A stretch of DNA of 64,000 nucleotides from Cherax quadricarinatus. Taxonomy: Eukaryota; Arthropoda; Malacostraca; Decapoda; Parastacidae. The notes beneath the pieces are model-generated. The model was not told where the DNA came from. It saw nothing but the letters and a program-made list of their open reading frames with translations, and ran no database searches. Position 1 is the first letter of the stretch; every line of letters starts with the position of its first letter. The translations under genes were made by a program, and so were the position numbers. Below are positions 19,722 through 28,540 of this stretch, piece by piece. Where the stretch lies: the NCBI RefSeq assembly GCF_038502225.1, contig NC_091382.1, positions 14,630,464 through 14,694,463 of the forward strand, read 5' to 3'.

Positions 19722-19932
19722 TGATTCCGACGACGTGCTTACGCCTGCACAACGGCCTGGGAAGAAAACATGGGCGGATGCCATGCTGAGAGGTTCAAGT
19801 GGCACTCAGGGGCAGGGGTTGAGTAAGTGTGCCCAGAAAGTGGGGGGTAGGGAAAAGGGTGTAATGAAACGTTCAGGTGATAAGTCGGTAGTGTCAAGAG
19901 GGAAACCCCCTTTGTCGGTTTTAAGTGCCTGA
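19722..19932 (+). pseudogene. Tx1-like LINE ORF1, C-terminal part
   Basis: Continuation of ORF1 after the inner element: begins DSDDVLTPAQRPGKKTWADA and ends GKPPLSVLSA at a TGA. It is basic and low-complexity with no named domain. The ORF2 frame begins to read as endonuclease across the last bases of this one (FKCLTLNINGL), so ORF1 and ORF2 overlap slightly in different frames. Confidence 0.7.
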
Positions 19933-19934
19933 CA

Positions 19935-20584
19935 TTGAACATCAATGGCTTGATGTCTCGGAGAAGGTGTGAGTGGTTTAGGGAATATTTGGTGCGTCAT
20001 GACGTTGTGTTCTTGCAGGAGCACAATTATGGACCGGGTTATGAGTTGAAGGTGGATGGATGTAATGTGTATGTTGAGCATGCAGTCAGATTGAAAGGAG
20101 GTGTGGCCATTTTGGTGAAAGAAACTAGCCCGTTGGTTGTCAGGCATAGTGAGGGGGGGGAGGGGAGGGTGATTCGTGTGGATGGGTTATGGGGTCAGGT
20201 ACAGATGACGTTGGTGTGTGTGTATGGTCCGGCAGAGGGAGATGTAAGGGTAAAGAATAATTCTTGAGGGACGTTCTGGTATATTATTTGTGTGGATTGC
20301 TGGAGATTGCTGTGATAGGAGGTGATTGGAACTGTGTGATAAGGAGTAAGGATGTTGAACCGAGGGGGGCAGGGCATTGTTTGAGAATATTGGGAGACTT
20401 GTTATCCAGGGTAGGATTGATTGATGCTGGGGGAGGTGAGGTGGTGGAGCACACATTTATTAAGCGTGGGTATGCGGCTAGGCTCGATCGATTGTACGTG
20501 CCCAGGACAGTCGTAATACATAGTGTGAGGGTAATGGATGTAGTATTTTCTGATCACAGGGGTGTTTTGGTGGATATAGGTTGA
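19935..20584 (+). pseudogene. Tx1-like LINE ORF2 endonuclease domain, frameshifted
   Basis: EEP-type endonuclease that makes the nick for target-primed reverse transcription. First half (to about 20,258): TLNINGLMSRRRCEWFREYL, VVFLQEHNYG with the catalytic Glu, GGVAILVKE, VCVYGPAEGD. A frameshift near 20,258-20,266 leads into the second half: VIGGDWNCV with the Asp/Asn pair, LDRLYVP, and VVFSDHRGVLVDIG with the catalytic SDH. A TGA at 20,582-20,584 follows and the frame continues beyond it. The catalytic residues look present apart from the breaks. No ATG in the right frame is obvious at the start. Confidence 0.82.
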
Positions 20585-20590
20585 GAAGGG

Positions 20591-21541
20591 TTGCCAAGAA
20601 GGTGTAAGGGGTTTTGGAAGTTGAATGTAAAGTTGTTGCAGGAAGAAGACTCTCGACAGTCATTTGTTCAATTGTGGGAGGAGTTGGTGGCAGAGGCGCC
20701 TGGGAATAGTGATCTGGTTAGTTGGTGGGACTCTGTGGCAAAATCTCGTATTAAGGAATTTTATATTCGTAGTGGGAGGGAATATACCAGGTTGAAGTAT
20801 GGGTACCAATCTTATCTTGAGGGGCAGTTGAGAGCTTGCTACGAGCGTGGGAGTGCTAGTTATCCGGTGGACGATATTGAGGGATTAAAGGAGCGTATTA
20901 GGGATTTGCAAAATGAAAGATTTGATGGTGTGCGAGTTTTGGGTGGGGTGGAAGAGGTGTTATGGGGTGACAGGCCTTCGGCATGCGTGTTAAGGCGACA
21001 GCGTAAGAGAAGAGTGGCGACGGAGATGATGGGATTAACTGTTCATGTGGGGATGGAAGGGTATAGGGAGGGGCAGGTATTAGTGACGACAGAGGGTATG
21101 AGTGGATATCTAGATGCATGGTTTAGGTCATATGCACAAAACGGAGGTATTCGAGATGAGGCTTTAAAGGAAATGGGAGGTTTTGTGCAATGTGAGATTG
21201 ATGGTACAGATAGGGTAACATTAGAAGGTCCGATCACGGAAAGTGAGATTTCGCATGCTTTGTCTGGTGCAAGTTTAGGTAAGGCACCAGGTGTAGATGG
21301 GTTGCCTAATGATTTTTACGTTAGGAATTGGGAAGTATTGAGAGGATTTTTAGTTAGGTTATTCAATGTAATGAAGGATGATGGGTAAATGGGTGAGCAG
21401 CAAAGGACTGCTGTTGTGGTATTAGTTCCGAAAGGTGGACAGACTACGGTAGAGGATTACCGAGCAATATCGCTTATGTGTGGCGATTATAAGTTATTTG
21501 CACGGATTTTAGGGAATAGAATAAAAAAAAGTGATAGGTAA
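20591..21541 (+). pseudogene. Tx1-like LINE ORF2 linker and RT N-terminal part
   Basis: 20591-21388 holds the linker (KLNVKLLQEEDSRQSFVQLW) and the first RT block LGKAPGVDGLPNDFYVRNW. An in-frame TAA at 21,386 is followed in the same frame by VVVLVPKGG and DYRAISLM, the next RT blocks, to a stop near 21,541. The run of eight A at about 21,522-21,529 looks like the site of a further frameshift. Some sequence between here and 21,602 appears to be missing. Confidence 0.8.
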
Positions 21542-21601
21542 AGTAATTGACAGAGGAAAATATGGGGTACCGGGTGAAGTTTTATAGAGCAGAGGGGGGA
21601 G

Positions 21602-22558
21602 TTGGGGGGTGGGGGTGTTTTGGCATTGGATTGGAGAGCGGCTTACGGTAGTGTAGAGAGGGAGGCGTTATGGAGGTTCATGCGTTGGGAGGGATTCGGG
21701 AGGGAAATTATATCTTGGGCGAAAACATTGTATCAGGGAGCATCTATGAGAGTACAGGTTAATGGAAGGCTAGGTGTTAACATTCAGATGGGAAGTGGTT
21801 TGCGACAAGGATGCCCTCTATTGCAAATATTGTTTGCGTGCCTGCAGGATCCCTTTTATAGGGCAGTTAGGTGGAGTATCGCAAGTGGAGGGGTTAGTAA
21901 TGAACGGGAGGGTCGGCCGGGTATTGTGGGTTATGTGGATGATACAACTGTATTGGTTAGAGATGAGAAGGATTTACACAAGGTAGGAAAGGTGGTAGAT
22001 GTGTTTGGCGAGGCTACTGGGATGGAAATTAATGTGGCAAAGTCTAAGTATATGGACGTAGGCAATAACGTAAATAGAGGTGGGACTGTAGGGCGCGGGT
22101 GGAGTGTGGTGGATCAGCTATTGATTTGTGGGATAGTGTACGTTAAGAATGATAGGGTAGCGCAAGAGGTAAATTCGATGCGCACCGTGGATGGGGTATT
22201 GAAAAGATTGGGTGGTTTGAGGACGGCACAGCTAACGCTGCATCAGAGGGCCATTGTGACGAACGTCCTGTTGTATAGCAAGATATGGCACGTGGTGGCA
22301 ATATACCCACTGAGGAGGCGAGAGGTACAACGGCTGCAACATGGGATTTTCCGATTTATATGGGGATCGGGTTGTGACTGGCTAAGTAGAGGGGTGGTGA
22401 TGCTTCCCGTTAGCCAGGGGGAGCTGGGGCTTATACCTTTAGAAAAGCGTATGAGTGTGTATCTAAAACACGGCTATTTGAGGGAGGTGGGGGAGAGGAG
22501 AGGGGGGCTAGAAAGATTGCATATGGATATGCAACGATGGTGGGGGGTAAGGATATAA
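21602..22558 (+). pseudogene. Tx1-like LINE ORF2 RT catalytic part (YVDD intact)
   Basis: RT palm and thumb: GGGGVLALDWRAAYGSVERE, GSGLRQGCPLLQILFAC, and the catalytic IVGYVDDTTVLVRDE with YVDD at 21,932-21,943. Then GATGMEINVAKSKYM and the thumb region LLYSKIWHVVAIYPL. It corresponds closely to the minus-strand copy at 27,565-28,440. It breaks by a frameshift near a run of six G at about 22,541-22,547 (MQRWWG followed by GKDIMIGEAM in the next frame). Confidence 0.88.
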
Positions 22559-23405
22559 TGATCGGCGAGGCCATGTTGCGGGTTTTAATGACGGTGAGGG
22601 ATCCGAAGCGCCTCAAATTGAGGATTCTTGAGAGGGTGGGGGGTGGGTCTGTGGTGGCGGCAGTTGAGGGGGCATACCCCATGTATGCGTGGGGGAATAT
22701 CTGGAAATGTTTACGGCAATTGCGTGTTAAACCAGGTGTAAGGGAGGTAATGTTTAGGTTTCTACATGGAATCTTGCCGTCTGGTGTTGTGTTATTTAAT
22801 AGGAGACTAAGGGAGGGTGGGGAGTGCAAAGCGTGTGGATGTTCCGAGACTATTTTTCATGCGGTGTATTTTTATAATTGTTTAGAAGCTGTGAGGGCAA
22901 GGTTAGGTAGGGTAGTTAGGTTAGTGGGTGGGGAAGGGTTACAGGTGTTAAGGGTGTTAAGTTTAGATATAGGTGGGATGAGTCAGATGGTGGTGAATGC
23001 GGTTGTGTATGTGGTCACTGATTTTATTTATACGTCTGGGAGGTGGGTGTGAGGGAGGTGGGTGTGAGGGAGGTGGGTGTGAGGGAGGTGGGTGTGAGGG
23101 AGGTGGGTGTGAGGGAGGTGGTTGTGAGGCAGGTGGGTGTGAGGGAGGTGGGTGTGAGGGAGGTGGGTGTGAGGGAGGTGGTTGTGAGGCAGGTGGGTGT
23201 GAAGGTGGGTGTGAGGGAGGTGGGTGTGAGGGAGGTGGGTGTGAGGGAGGTGGGTGTGGATGAAAGAATAAAGGTGTTAGCGGCCACCATTTATAGAACT
23301 AAGTGTCGAAATAGGGATATTTATGGGGGAAGGTGGGAGACAGCGTTTACTGAGGGATACCGGAGTTTTAAGTTGAAGGATTTATGGGATTTAAGTGTAA
23401 AGTAA
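22559..23405 (+). pseudogene. Tx1-like LINE ORF2 C-terminal domain, knuckle damaged, minisatellite inside
   Basis: C-terminal region of ORF2: PMYAWGNIWKCLRQLRVKPG, MFRFLHGILPSGVVL, then the zinc motif CKACGCSETIFHAVYFYNC. The other copy has CGICGGEESAFHVVYFC, so the last cysteine of the CCHC is tyrosine here. After FIYTSGRW the frame runs into a 15-bp minisatellite (23041-23258), then resumes as DERIKVLAATIYRTKCRNRD and ends DLWDLSVK at 23,405. A frameshift lies where the repeat begins. Confidence 0.8.
23041..23258 (+). repeat. 15-bp minisatellite within ORF2 (about 14-15 copies)
   Basis: Unit GTGAGGGAGGTGGGT, reading Val-Arg-Glu-Val-Gly. Two units are the variant with GTTGTGAGGCAG (VVVRQ), and one unit is shortened by three bases, so the frame is kept throughout. 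In the other LINE copy the same place holds only a short stretch (GLREKQVSEVKRR), so the repeat arose from one or two units by expansion. Confidence 0.93.
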
Positions 23406-24651
23406 GGGGTAACGACGGGCTAGTTCCTTGAGTGGTGATGTGTGGATGGCTTTTAAAGTGTGTGATTGGATTTGAATTGACACATTTATGTTTTTCCTGT
23501 GTAGCGAGTGTGGTGTGGGTGGTGGTATTACACATGTGTTCCCTTTATGTTGTGAAGATTTTGGATAGTACATGTACGTAGTGTATAGGAGCACTACATC
23601 ATTGTGTGTATATAAGGTGCATGAAAGGGTAGTGTGTGTGAGAATAACTGTTCGTCATTGTTGAAAGTGTCTTCAAAGATGTTATAGAAAGCACATACTA
23701 TGTGGTGTTACTAAGGTATGCCATATGACTGTTTAGAATATGCTGTGATACGAAGTCCCGGGTTTCCCTTCTTGTAGGAAGCATTCTGTAAGACACAATT
23801 TCTGTATATCGGAAGGTTCGGAAGTGTAAATAGCTGTAATGAGTAACTTGGTACAGTTTTATATTATGCGAGATTGTATTTTGGCATATAAGGCCTAACA
23901 TATAATGTTTCAGCAGCCTGGTTAAGATTATATAGTACATGTCGTGTGACACTGTATATGCAGGGTAGTGTTATATATTTTAAGTACACGCGGTTAGTTT
24001 CCCTTTGCTATTTTAATGTTTAAAGCCGCATGTAAGAGTATATGTAAAGTAATATGAAAATGTATATTGATTTTGTGTAAATACATAATTTTAAATGACT
24101 TTGTTGGAGCAGGTATGAATATGAGTTCAAGTAGCGGTGTATGTTATGTATTAATACTGCTATAGGGTATATAGTGTATGAAGAAGTCTTGGGTGGATTG
24201 CACCCGTGTTGAGATATAGAGTATATTATCCTTGTATGCTAGACAAAGTTTTCATAATTGTTACTTAGAGCAAGTAGTATCCTGCGCTCTTATAGTATGT
24301 CAATGTTTTGTGGTATTTGATGGGGGGGGTAACTTTTTACTTCCAGAGCACATATGTACGACTTTATAAATGTACCTTTGGTGAGGGGTGGATGTATTGG
24401 TTTTAATGGTATGTGGTGAGGTTTTTACCTTTAAGAATTTTGTATATAAAACTTGGCATAAGATGTATAAGTGTGCTGAAGTAGATTATCTGGATATGTT
24501 GTTTGTACAACTGTGTGAAGTGTACCTTTTTCTTTTTGGATTGTGTATACGTATGTTGTACTTTAATTTTGTTGTTACATGTTGATTGATTTAGTGACAT
24601 GTTTGCTTCCATGTATAATGTATACTGTATTTTAAATAAAATATAAAAAAA
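23406..24651 (+). other. 3' UTR of the Tx1-like LINE
   Basis: About 1.25 kb, T- and G-rich, no coding. It ends ATTTTAAATAAAATATAAAA with an AATAAA at 24635-24640 followed by the A-run and the 17-bp target duplication. The minus-strand copy ends with a matching ATTTTAAATAAAAT segment, showing the shared 3' end. Confidence 0.75.
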
Positions 24652-24668
24652 AGTAATACCTCTGATCC
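24652..24668 (+). repeat. Target-site duplication, right copy, of the Tx1-like LINE
   Basis: AGTAATACCTCTGATCC, identical to 11606-11622. The first base is ambiguous because it follows the LINE's A-tail. Confidence 0.92.
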
Positions 24669-25221
24669 TACTGTTTTAGATAATGTTACTCAGGATAGAT
24701 GACTAGCGTCAGAAAGTGCATCTGATGAAAAGATTCGTTCAGCGATGATTCCTTACTTTTCGAGAGGTAAAGTAGGATTTGACGAATCACATCTAACTGA
24801 GATAATTACTTTCAGAGACACTGGCAGTTATCTCACGTTATTAAGAGAAGATGTACTGCCCATAACTGACGATACCTATTGCAAGATAGATGTATTGTTA
24901 GAAGCCTATGGAGGGGCTGTTATAAAAGTACCTCTTCATAAAGTTTACATTGAAACAAGCTATTATACTGGTTATATTTCAGTGGGTATATCCAGTGGTG
25001 TATTTCTCATCAGGTCAGTGGACTTGTTGATTGGGAACGATATCCTTCATGCTTATATATGTAAAGAACCACTTGTGATTGATAATAACACTGATGATAA
25101 TTATGCTATTGAAGCTTGTAGAGAGAAACCTATTTTATTTCCTCTCAGCGCAATTACTAGAGCTATGTCAAAGATACAACAACCATCCTTGTCTCCTGTT
25201 GAGTTAGTGGATGACAATGAT
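24669..25221 (+). pseudogene. Outer element gag-protease continuation
   Basis: Continues the gag frame of 10343-11622 after the LINE (TVLDNVTQDR), meets one TGA (DR*LAS), and then encodes a retropepsin-like protease: ITFRDTGSYLTLL with an intact DTG active site, a middle part with VPLHKVYIETSYYTGY, and VDLLIGNDILHA near its end. It then reads LSAITRAMSK, the linker to pol. It stops at about 25,221, where the T-run marking the 3' end of a minus-strand LINE begins; the codons after DDNDF come from that LINE. Confidence 0.78.
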
Positions 25222-25879
25222 TTTTTTTTTATTTTATTTAAAACATTACAATACAAGGTGGAAATTATATTAAAAGGTACACAAAACGAGTTAAATCACA
25301 AATTCCCAATTCACCCTTACAAAAATGATTACAACAGACAAAAGTGTTCTGACACCCATATACACCCAGTTATACCAGAGTTATATACATGTGAAGGCTG
25401 AAACTTTTGACACAATTTCACCCCCCCCCTCCCGCCAAATATAACCATTCCCAACCTGATTGCATCTTAACTTAACATTAAAGGATACATAGGAATTACA
25501 CTATCATGAGTGATGCAGTAACATCTTGGACACAAAAATATTAATAACAATTAAATGGGATACATGTCTTTACTTAACACAATGACACCTCAACCTGGTG
25601 AAAGAAAAACCGCAAAAGTTTATTTTTCTAAGAAGGTTGCAATAATGAATGTCAACTCCCAAAGGCAACTTAGGTGCATTTATCTTAGCATGTAAACCCT
25701 AGTCATGCAACATAGTATTTAAATAAAACTTTATATTATGAAAACCATCAGAGAATACAAAGGTATAAAGTATAAACCCCAGCCATGTAGCGGCTACACG
25801 CAAAAATTCCACATACGTCCCTAACACAGATAAAACAAAACAAAATTTTGTGACAACTGCACCTTAACACAACTCACAT

Positions 25880-26612
25880 CATATGACTTAAGACTGCTAT
25901 ATGCATAGATAACAACATGATAATATGACTTAAGACTGCTATGTGCATAGATAACAACATAATAATATGACTTAAGACTGCTATGTGCATAGATAACAAC
26001 ATAATAATATGACTTAAGACTGCTATGTACATAGATAACAACATAATAATATGACTTAAGACTGCTGTGTACATAGATAACAACATAATAATATGACTTA
26101 AGACTGCTATGTACATAGATAACAACATAATAATATGACTTAAGACTACTATGTACATAGATAACATCATAATAATATGACTTAAGACTGCTATGTGAAT
26201 GGATAACAACATAATATGACTTAAGACTGCTATGTACATAGATAACATAATAATATGACTTAAGACTGCTGTGTACATAGATAACAACATAATAATATGA
26301 CTTAAGACTGCTATGTACATAGATAACAACATAATAATATGACTTAAGACTGCTATATACATAGATAACAACATAATAATATGACTTAAGACTGCTATGC
26401 ACATAGATAACAACATAATAATATGACTTAAGACTGCTATGTACATAGATAACAACATAATAATATGACTTAAGACTGCTATGTACATAGATAACAACAT
26501 AATAATATGACTTAACACTGCTATGTACATAGATAACAACATAATAACATGACTTAAGATTACTATGTACATAGATAACAACATAATAACATGACTTAAG
26601 ACTACTATGTAC
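25880..26612 (-). repeat. 42-bp minisatellite in LINE 3' UTR, about 17 copies
   Basis: Plus-strand unit contains TATGACTTAAGACTGCTATG and GATAACAACATAATAA; spacing measured between successive GACTTAAG is 42. One unit is shortened and some carry GTGCATAG in place of GTACATAG. Most units hold two perfect palindromes, CTTAAG and CTATGTACATAG. Since 42 is a multiple of three, two minus-strand frames stay open (25821-26633 and 25874-26695); I do not regard them as genes. The homologous LINE copy lacks this repeat. Confidence 0.93.
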
Positions 26613-26827
26613 ATAGAATAGTGTATAGTCCATGACACAAAAAAAAACTGGCCAGCTCCACAGGTGCTAGCACCCTTGGTCCATACATTATTCACTCACG
26701 CATCACTCATCCAACACACATGCAAACATTTGTTGTCATCCATTACCAGGGAGGAGACCCTGTTTTCACCCATGACTTCCCTGCCCCAGCAACACTTTCC
26801 AATCATACCCTCCCCCTCCCTCGTATA

Positions 26828-27544
26828 TTACAAGTCTAATAAAACCTGTAACGTAAGTTGCCTATATCCCTCTGAAAAATCCCTCACCCACCTCTTCCCA
26901 TAAATTTCTTTATTTCTACATACCGTTTTATAGAACGATACTGCTAACACCCTCCTCTTTACCTCACTGACTTGTTTCTCCCGCAATCCCCACACTATAT
27001 AGATATAATCTGCCATAATGTACCCCACAGCTCTGATTACACTTTCCTCCCAACCCCCCACGTCAAGACTTAATGCTCTCAATACAGAAATTCCTTGACC
27101 TCCTATCCTATATATCACCCTATTTAACCACCCCTTGACACTCCTCAGTCTGTCACAAAAATATACTACATGAAAAGCCGACTCCTCCCCACCACATATC
27201 CCGCACACCCCCCTGTCAACGACCTGTCTATCCTGTAGAACCACACCCGACGGTAAAATGCCGTGCAGAAAACGATACATTACATCCGGAACACGAGGTT
27301 GCAGCCTCATCCTATTCAACCTATTCCACATACTTCCCCATGCATACATGGGGAAAATTCCCTCTACAGGCGCTACAACCCTCCCGGCTAACAATCTACA
27401 CAACCTACCTATTTTGACCTTTGCTGGCTCTCGATCCCACGCCAGAGTCCTCAACACAGTTTCACGCTCATGCAACTCAACTCCTGTATACATCCGTTGC
27501 AATCTGTTATGGATCCTGGCCAAACCCCCCCCCCCCACCCACAC
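26828..27544 (-). pseudogene. Tx1-like LINE ORF2 C-terminal domain with intact CCHC
   Basis: Contains LARIHNRLQRMYTGVELHER, FPMYAWGSMWNRLNRMRLQP, YRFLHGILPSGVVL and the zinc motif CGICGGEESAFHVVYFC with all four ligands. It ends KRWVRDFSEGYRQLTLQVLLDL, matching the end of the plus-strand copy. It is separated from the RT part by frameshifts at runs of C (about 27,524-27,536 and 27,610-27,621), which could be sequencing errors. Confidence 0.83.
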
Positions 27545-27564
27545 TTTCCCTCATCACCTCCCTT

Positions 27565-28440
27565 TTAATGAAGACACATTTGACCCTCCGCTTTATGTCC
27601 AGCATTCCAAGCCCCCCCCCCCTTACTTACAGGTAACATTACCACGTTCCTTTTAATCCAATCACAGCTCGAACCCCACAAGAATTTAAAAACCTTCCTA
27701 AGTATGTTGGTTATTGCTGGCCCAGTTAATGGGAACACGGCTGCCACGTGCCATACTTTGCTATACAGTAAGATATTAATAACAATGGCACGCTGCACAA
27801 GGGTCAAATGATAAGGTTGCAATGCACCCAAGCGTCCCTGAATCCTTTCTACCTTCCTAATCGAGTTTTTCATGCGTGCCACAGTTAGATCGTCTACATA
27901 AATAATACCGCAAATTTTTAACGAATTCACCTGCTTCCTCACAACTGCACTACCCCAATCAACCCTTCCTGCCCAAGCTCCTAACCCCATAACCATGGAT
28001 TTATCTGAATTTACCCTCATACCAGTTGCCCCTGCGAACATTCGTACTACCCCATCTAATGTGTCCATTGACATCCCCTCCCTGATCAGAACAGTTATAT
28101 CATCCACATACCCAATTAAAACTGGCCAAACCCTGGCAACCTCACACCCTGGTCCCTCTACGTGACACATACGCTGCTCCACCAATCTATAAAAGGGGTC
28201 CTGTACGCATGCAAACAATAATTGTGACATAGGACACCCCTGCCTAAGTCCCTTACCCATTACAATCTTCCCACCCAATCGACCATTAATCTGTACCCTC
28301 GCCATTGCACCTCCATACAACGCCTCAACCCAACCCACTATTTCTTCCCCAAACCCCTGACCCCTGAGGATGGCTTCCAATGCTTTCCGATCCACTCTAT
28401 CGTATGCCCCTTGCCAATCGAGTGCCACCAAACCTCCCCC
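27565..28440 (-). pseudogene. Tx1-like LINE ORF2 RT catalytic part, truncated by gap
   Basis: Reads GGGLVALDWQGAYDRVDRKA, GKGLRQGCPMSQLLFACVQD and VLIGYVDDITVLIREG, with YVDD encoded at 28,099-28,110, then the thumb region LLYSKVWHVAAVFPL and GSSCDWIKRNVVMLPVSKGG. RT motifs are intact. The 5' part of the frame is cut by the N-run at 28,441. The apparent extension of this frame through the Ns into satellite is an artefact. Confidence 0.85.
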
Positions 28441-28540
28441 NNNNNNNNNNNNNNNNNNNNNNNNNNNNNNNNNNNNNNNNNNNNNNNNNNNNNNNNNNNN
28501 NNNNNNNNNNNNNNNNNNNNNNNNNNNNNNNNNNNNNNNN
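28441..28540. other. Assembly gap, 100 N
   Basis: Exactly 100 N, probably a fixed-size placeholder. To the left is the middle of a LINE RT gene; to the right the satellite is already in full swing. The true distance and even adjacency are uncertain. Confidence 0.98.

Larger units (their letters stand above)
11623..24651 (+). mobile_element. Full-length Tx1/L1-like LINE, itself split by an LTR element
   Basis: Non-LTR retrotransposon of about 6.06 kb once the inner insertion is subtracted. Order: short 5' UTR (11623-11709), ORF1 with a zinc knuckle (11710-12755 plus 19722-19932), ORF2 with endonuclease, RT and C-terminal zinc motif (about 19917-23405), 3' UTR of about 1.25 kb, an AATAAA at 24635-24640 and an A-rich end. 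Both ends are fixed by the 17-bp target duplication. CCHC ORF1 plus EN-RT ORF2 with GYVDD fits the Tx1 branch of L1-type LINEs. ORF2 has several frameshifts and stops, so this copy is dead. A second copy lies at 25,222-28,440 on the other strand. Confidence 0.88.
8890..25221 (+). mobile_element. Outer LTR retrotransposon (5' LTR, gag, protease), split by two LINEs
   Basis: Plus-strand LTR element visible as 5' LTR (8890-9881), primer-binding site (9884-9901), gag (10343-11622) and gag-protease continuation (24669-25221). It is cut at 11,622/24,652 by a full-length Tx1-like LINE (17-bp target duplication) and ends at about 25,221 where a second LINE of the same family enters in reverse. Integrase, reverse transcriptase and 3' LTR are not in the window and would lie past that LINE and the assembly gap, if still present. 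The gag type and the RDTG protease resemble Ty3/gypsy-class elements. Confidence 0.75.
25222..28440 (-). mobile_element. Second Tx1-like LINE copy, minus strand, cut by the assembly gap
   Basis: Same family as 11623-24651. Its 3' end is the run complementary to a poly-A tail at about 25,222-25,231 preceded (on the minus strand) by ATTTTAAATAAAAT. 3' UTR 25,232-26,827 contains a 42-bp minisatellite. The ORF2 C-terminus is at 26828-27544 and the RT at 27565-28440. Everything 5' of the RT is lost in the gap. Because the 5' end is not visible, no target duplication can be checked. It interrupts the outer LTR element's pol lead-in. Confidence 0.82.

Noticed and set aside
20187..21237. Minus-strand frames opposite LINE ORF2
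   Set aside because: Low-complexity Pro/Ser/His shadows of the endonuclease-RT coding strand.
22997..23290. Gly/Cys-rich (CEGGG) and Thr/Pro-rich (TPTSL) frames
   Set aside because: Alternative frames of the 15-bp minisatellite in LINE ORF2.
25821..26695. Two overlapping minus-strand frames of 270 and 273 codons
   Set aside because: Both arise because the 42-bp unit is a multiple of three and free of stops in two frames; the sequence is a LINE 3' UTR.
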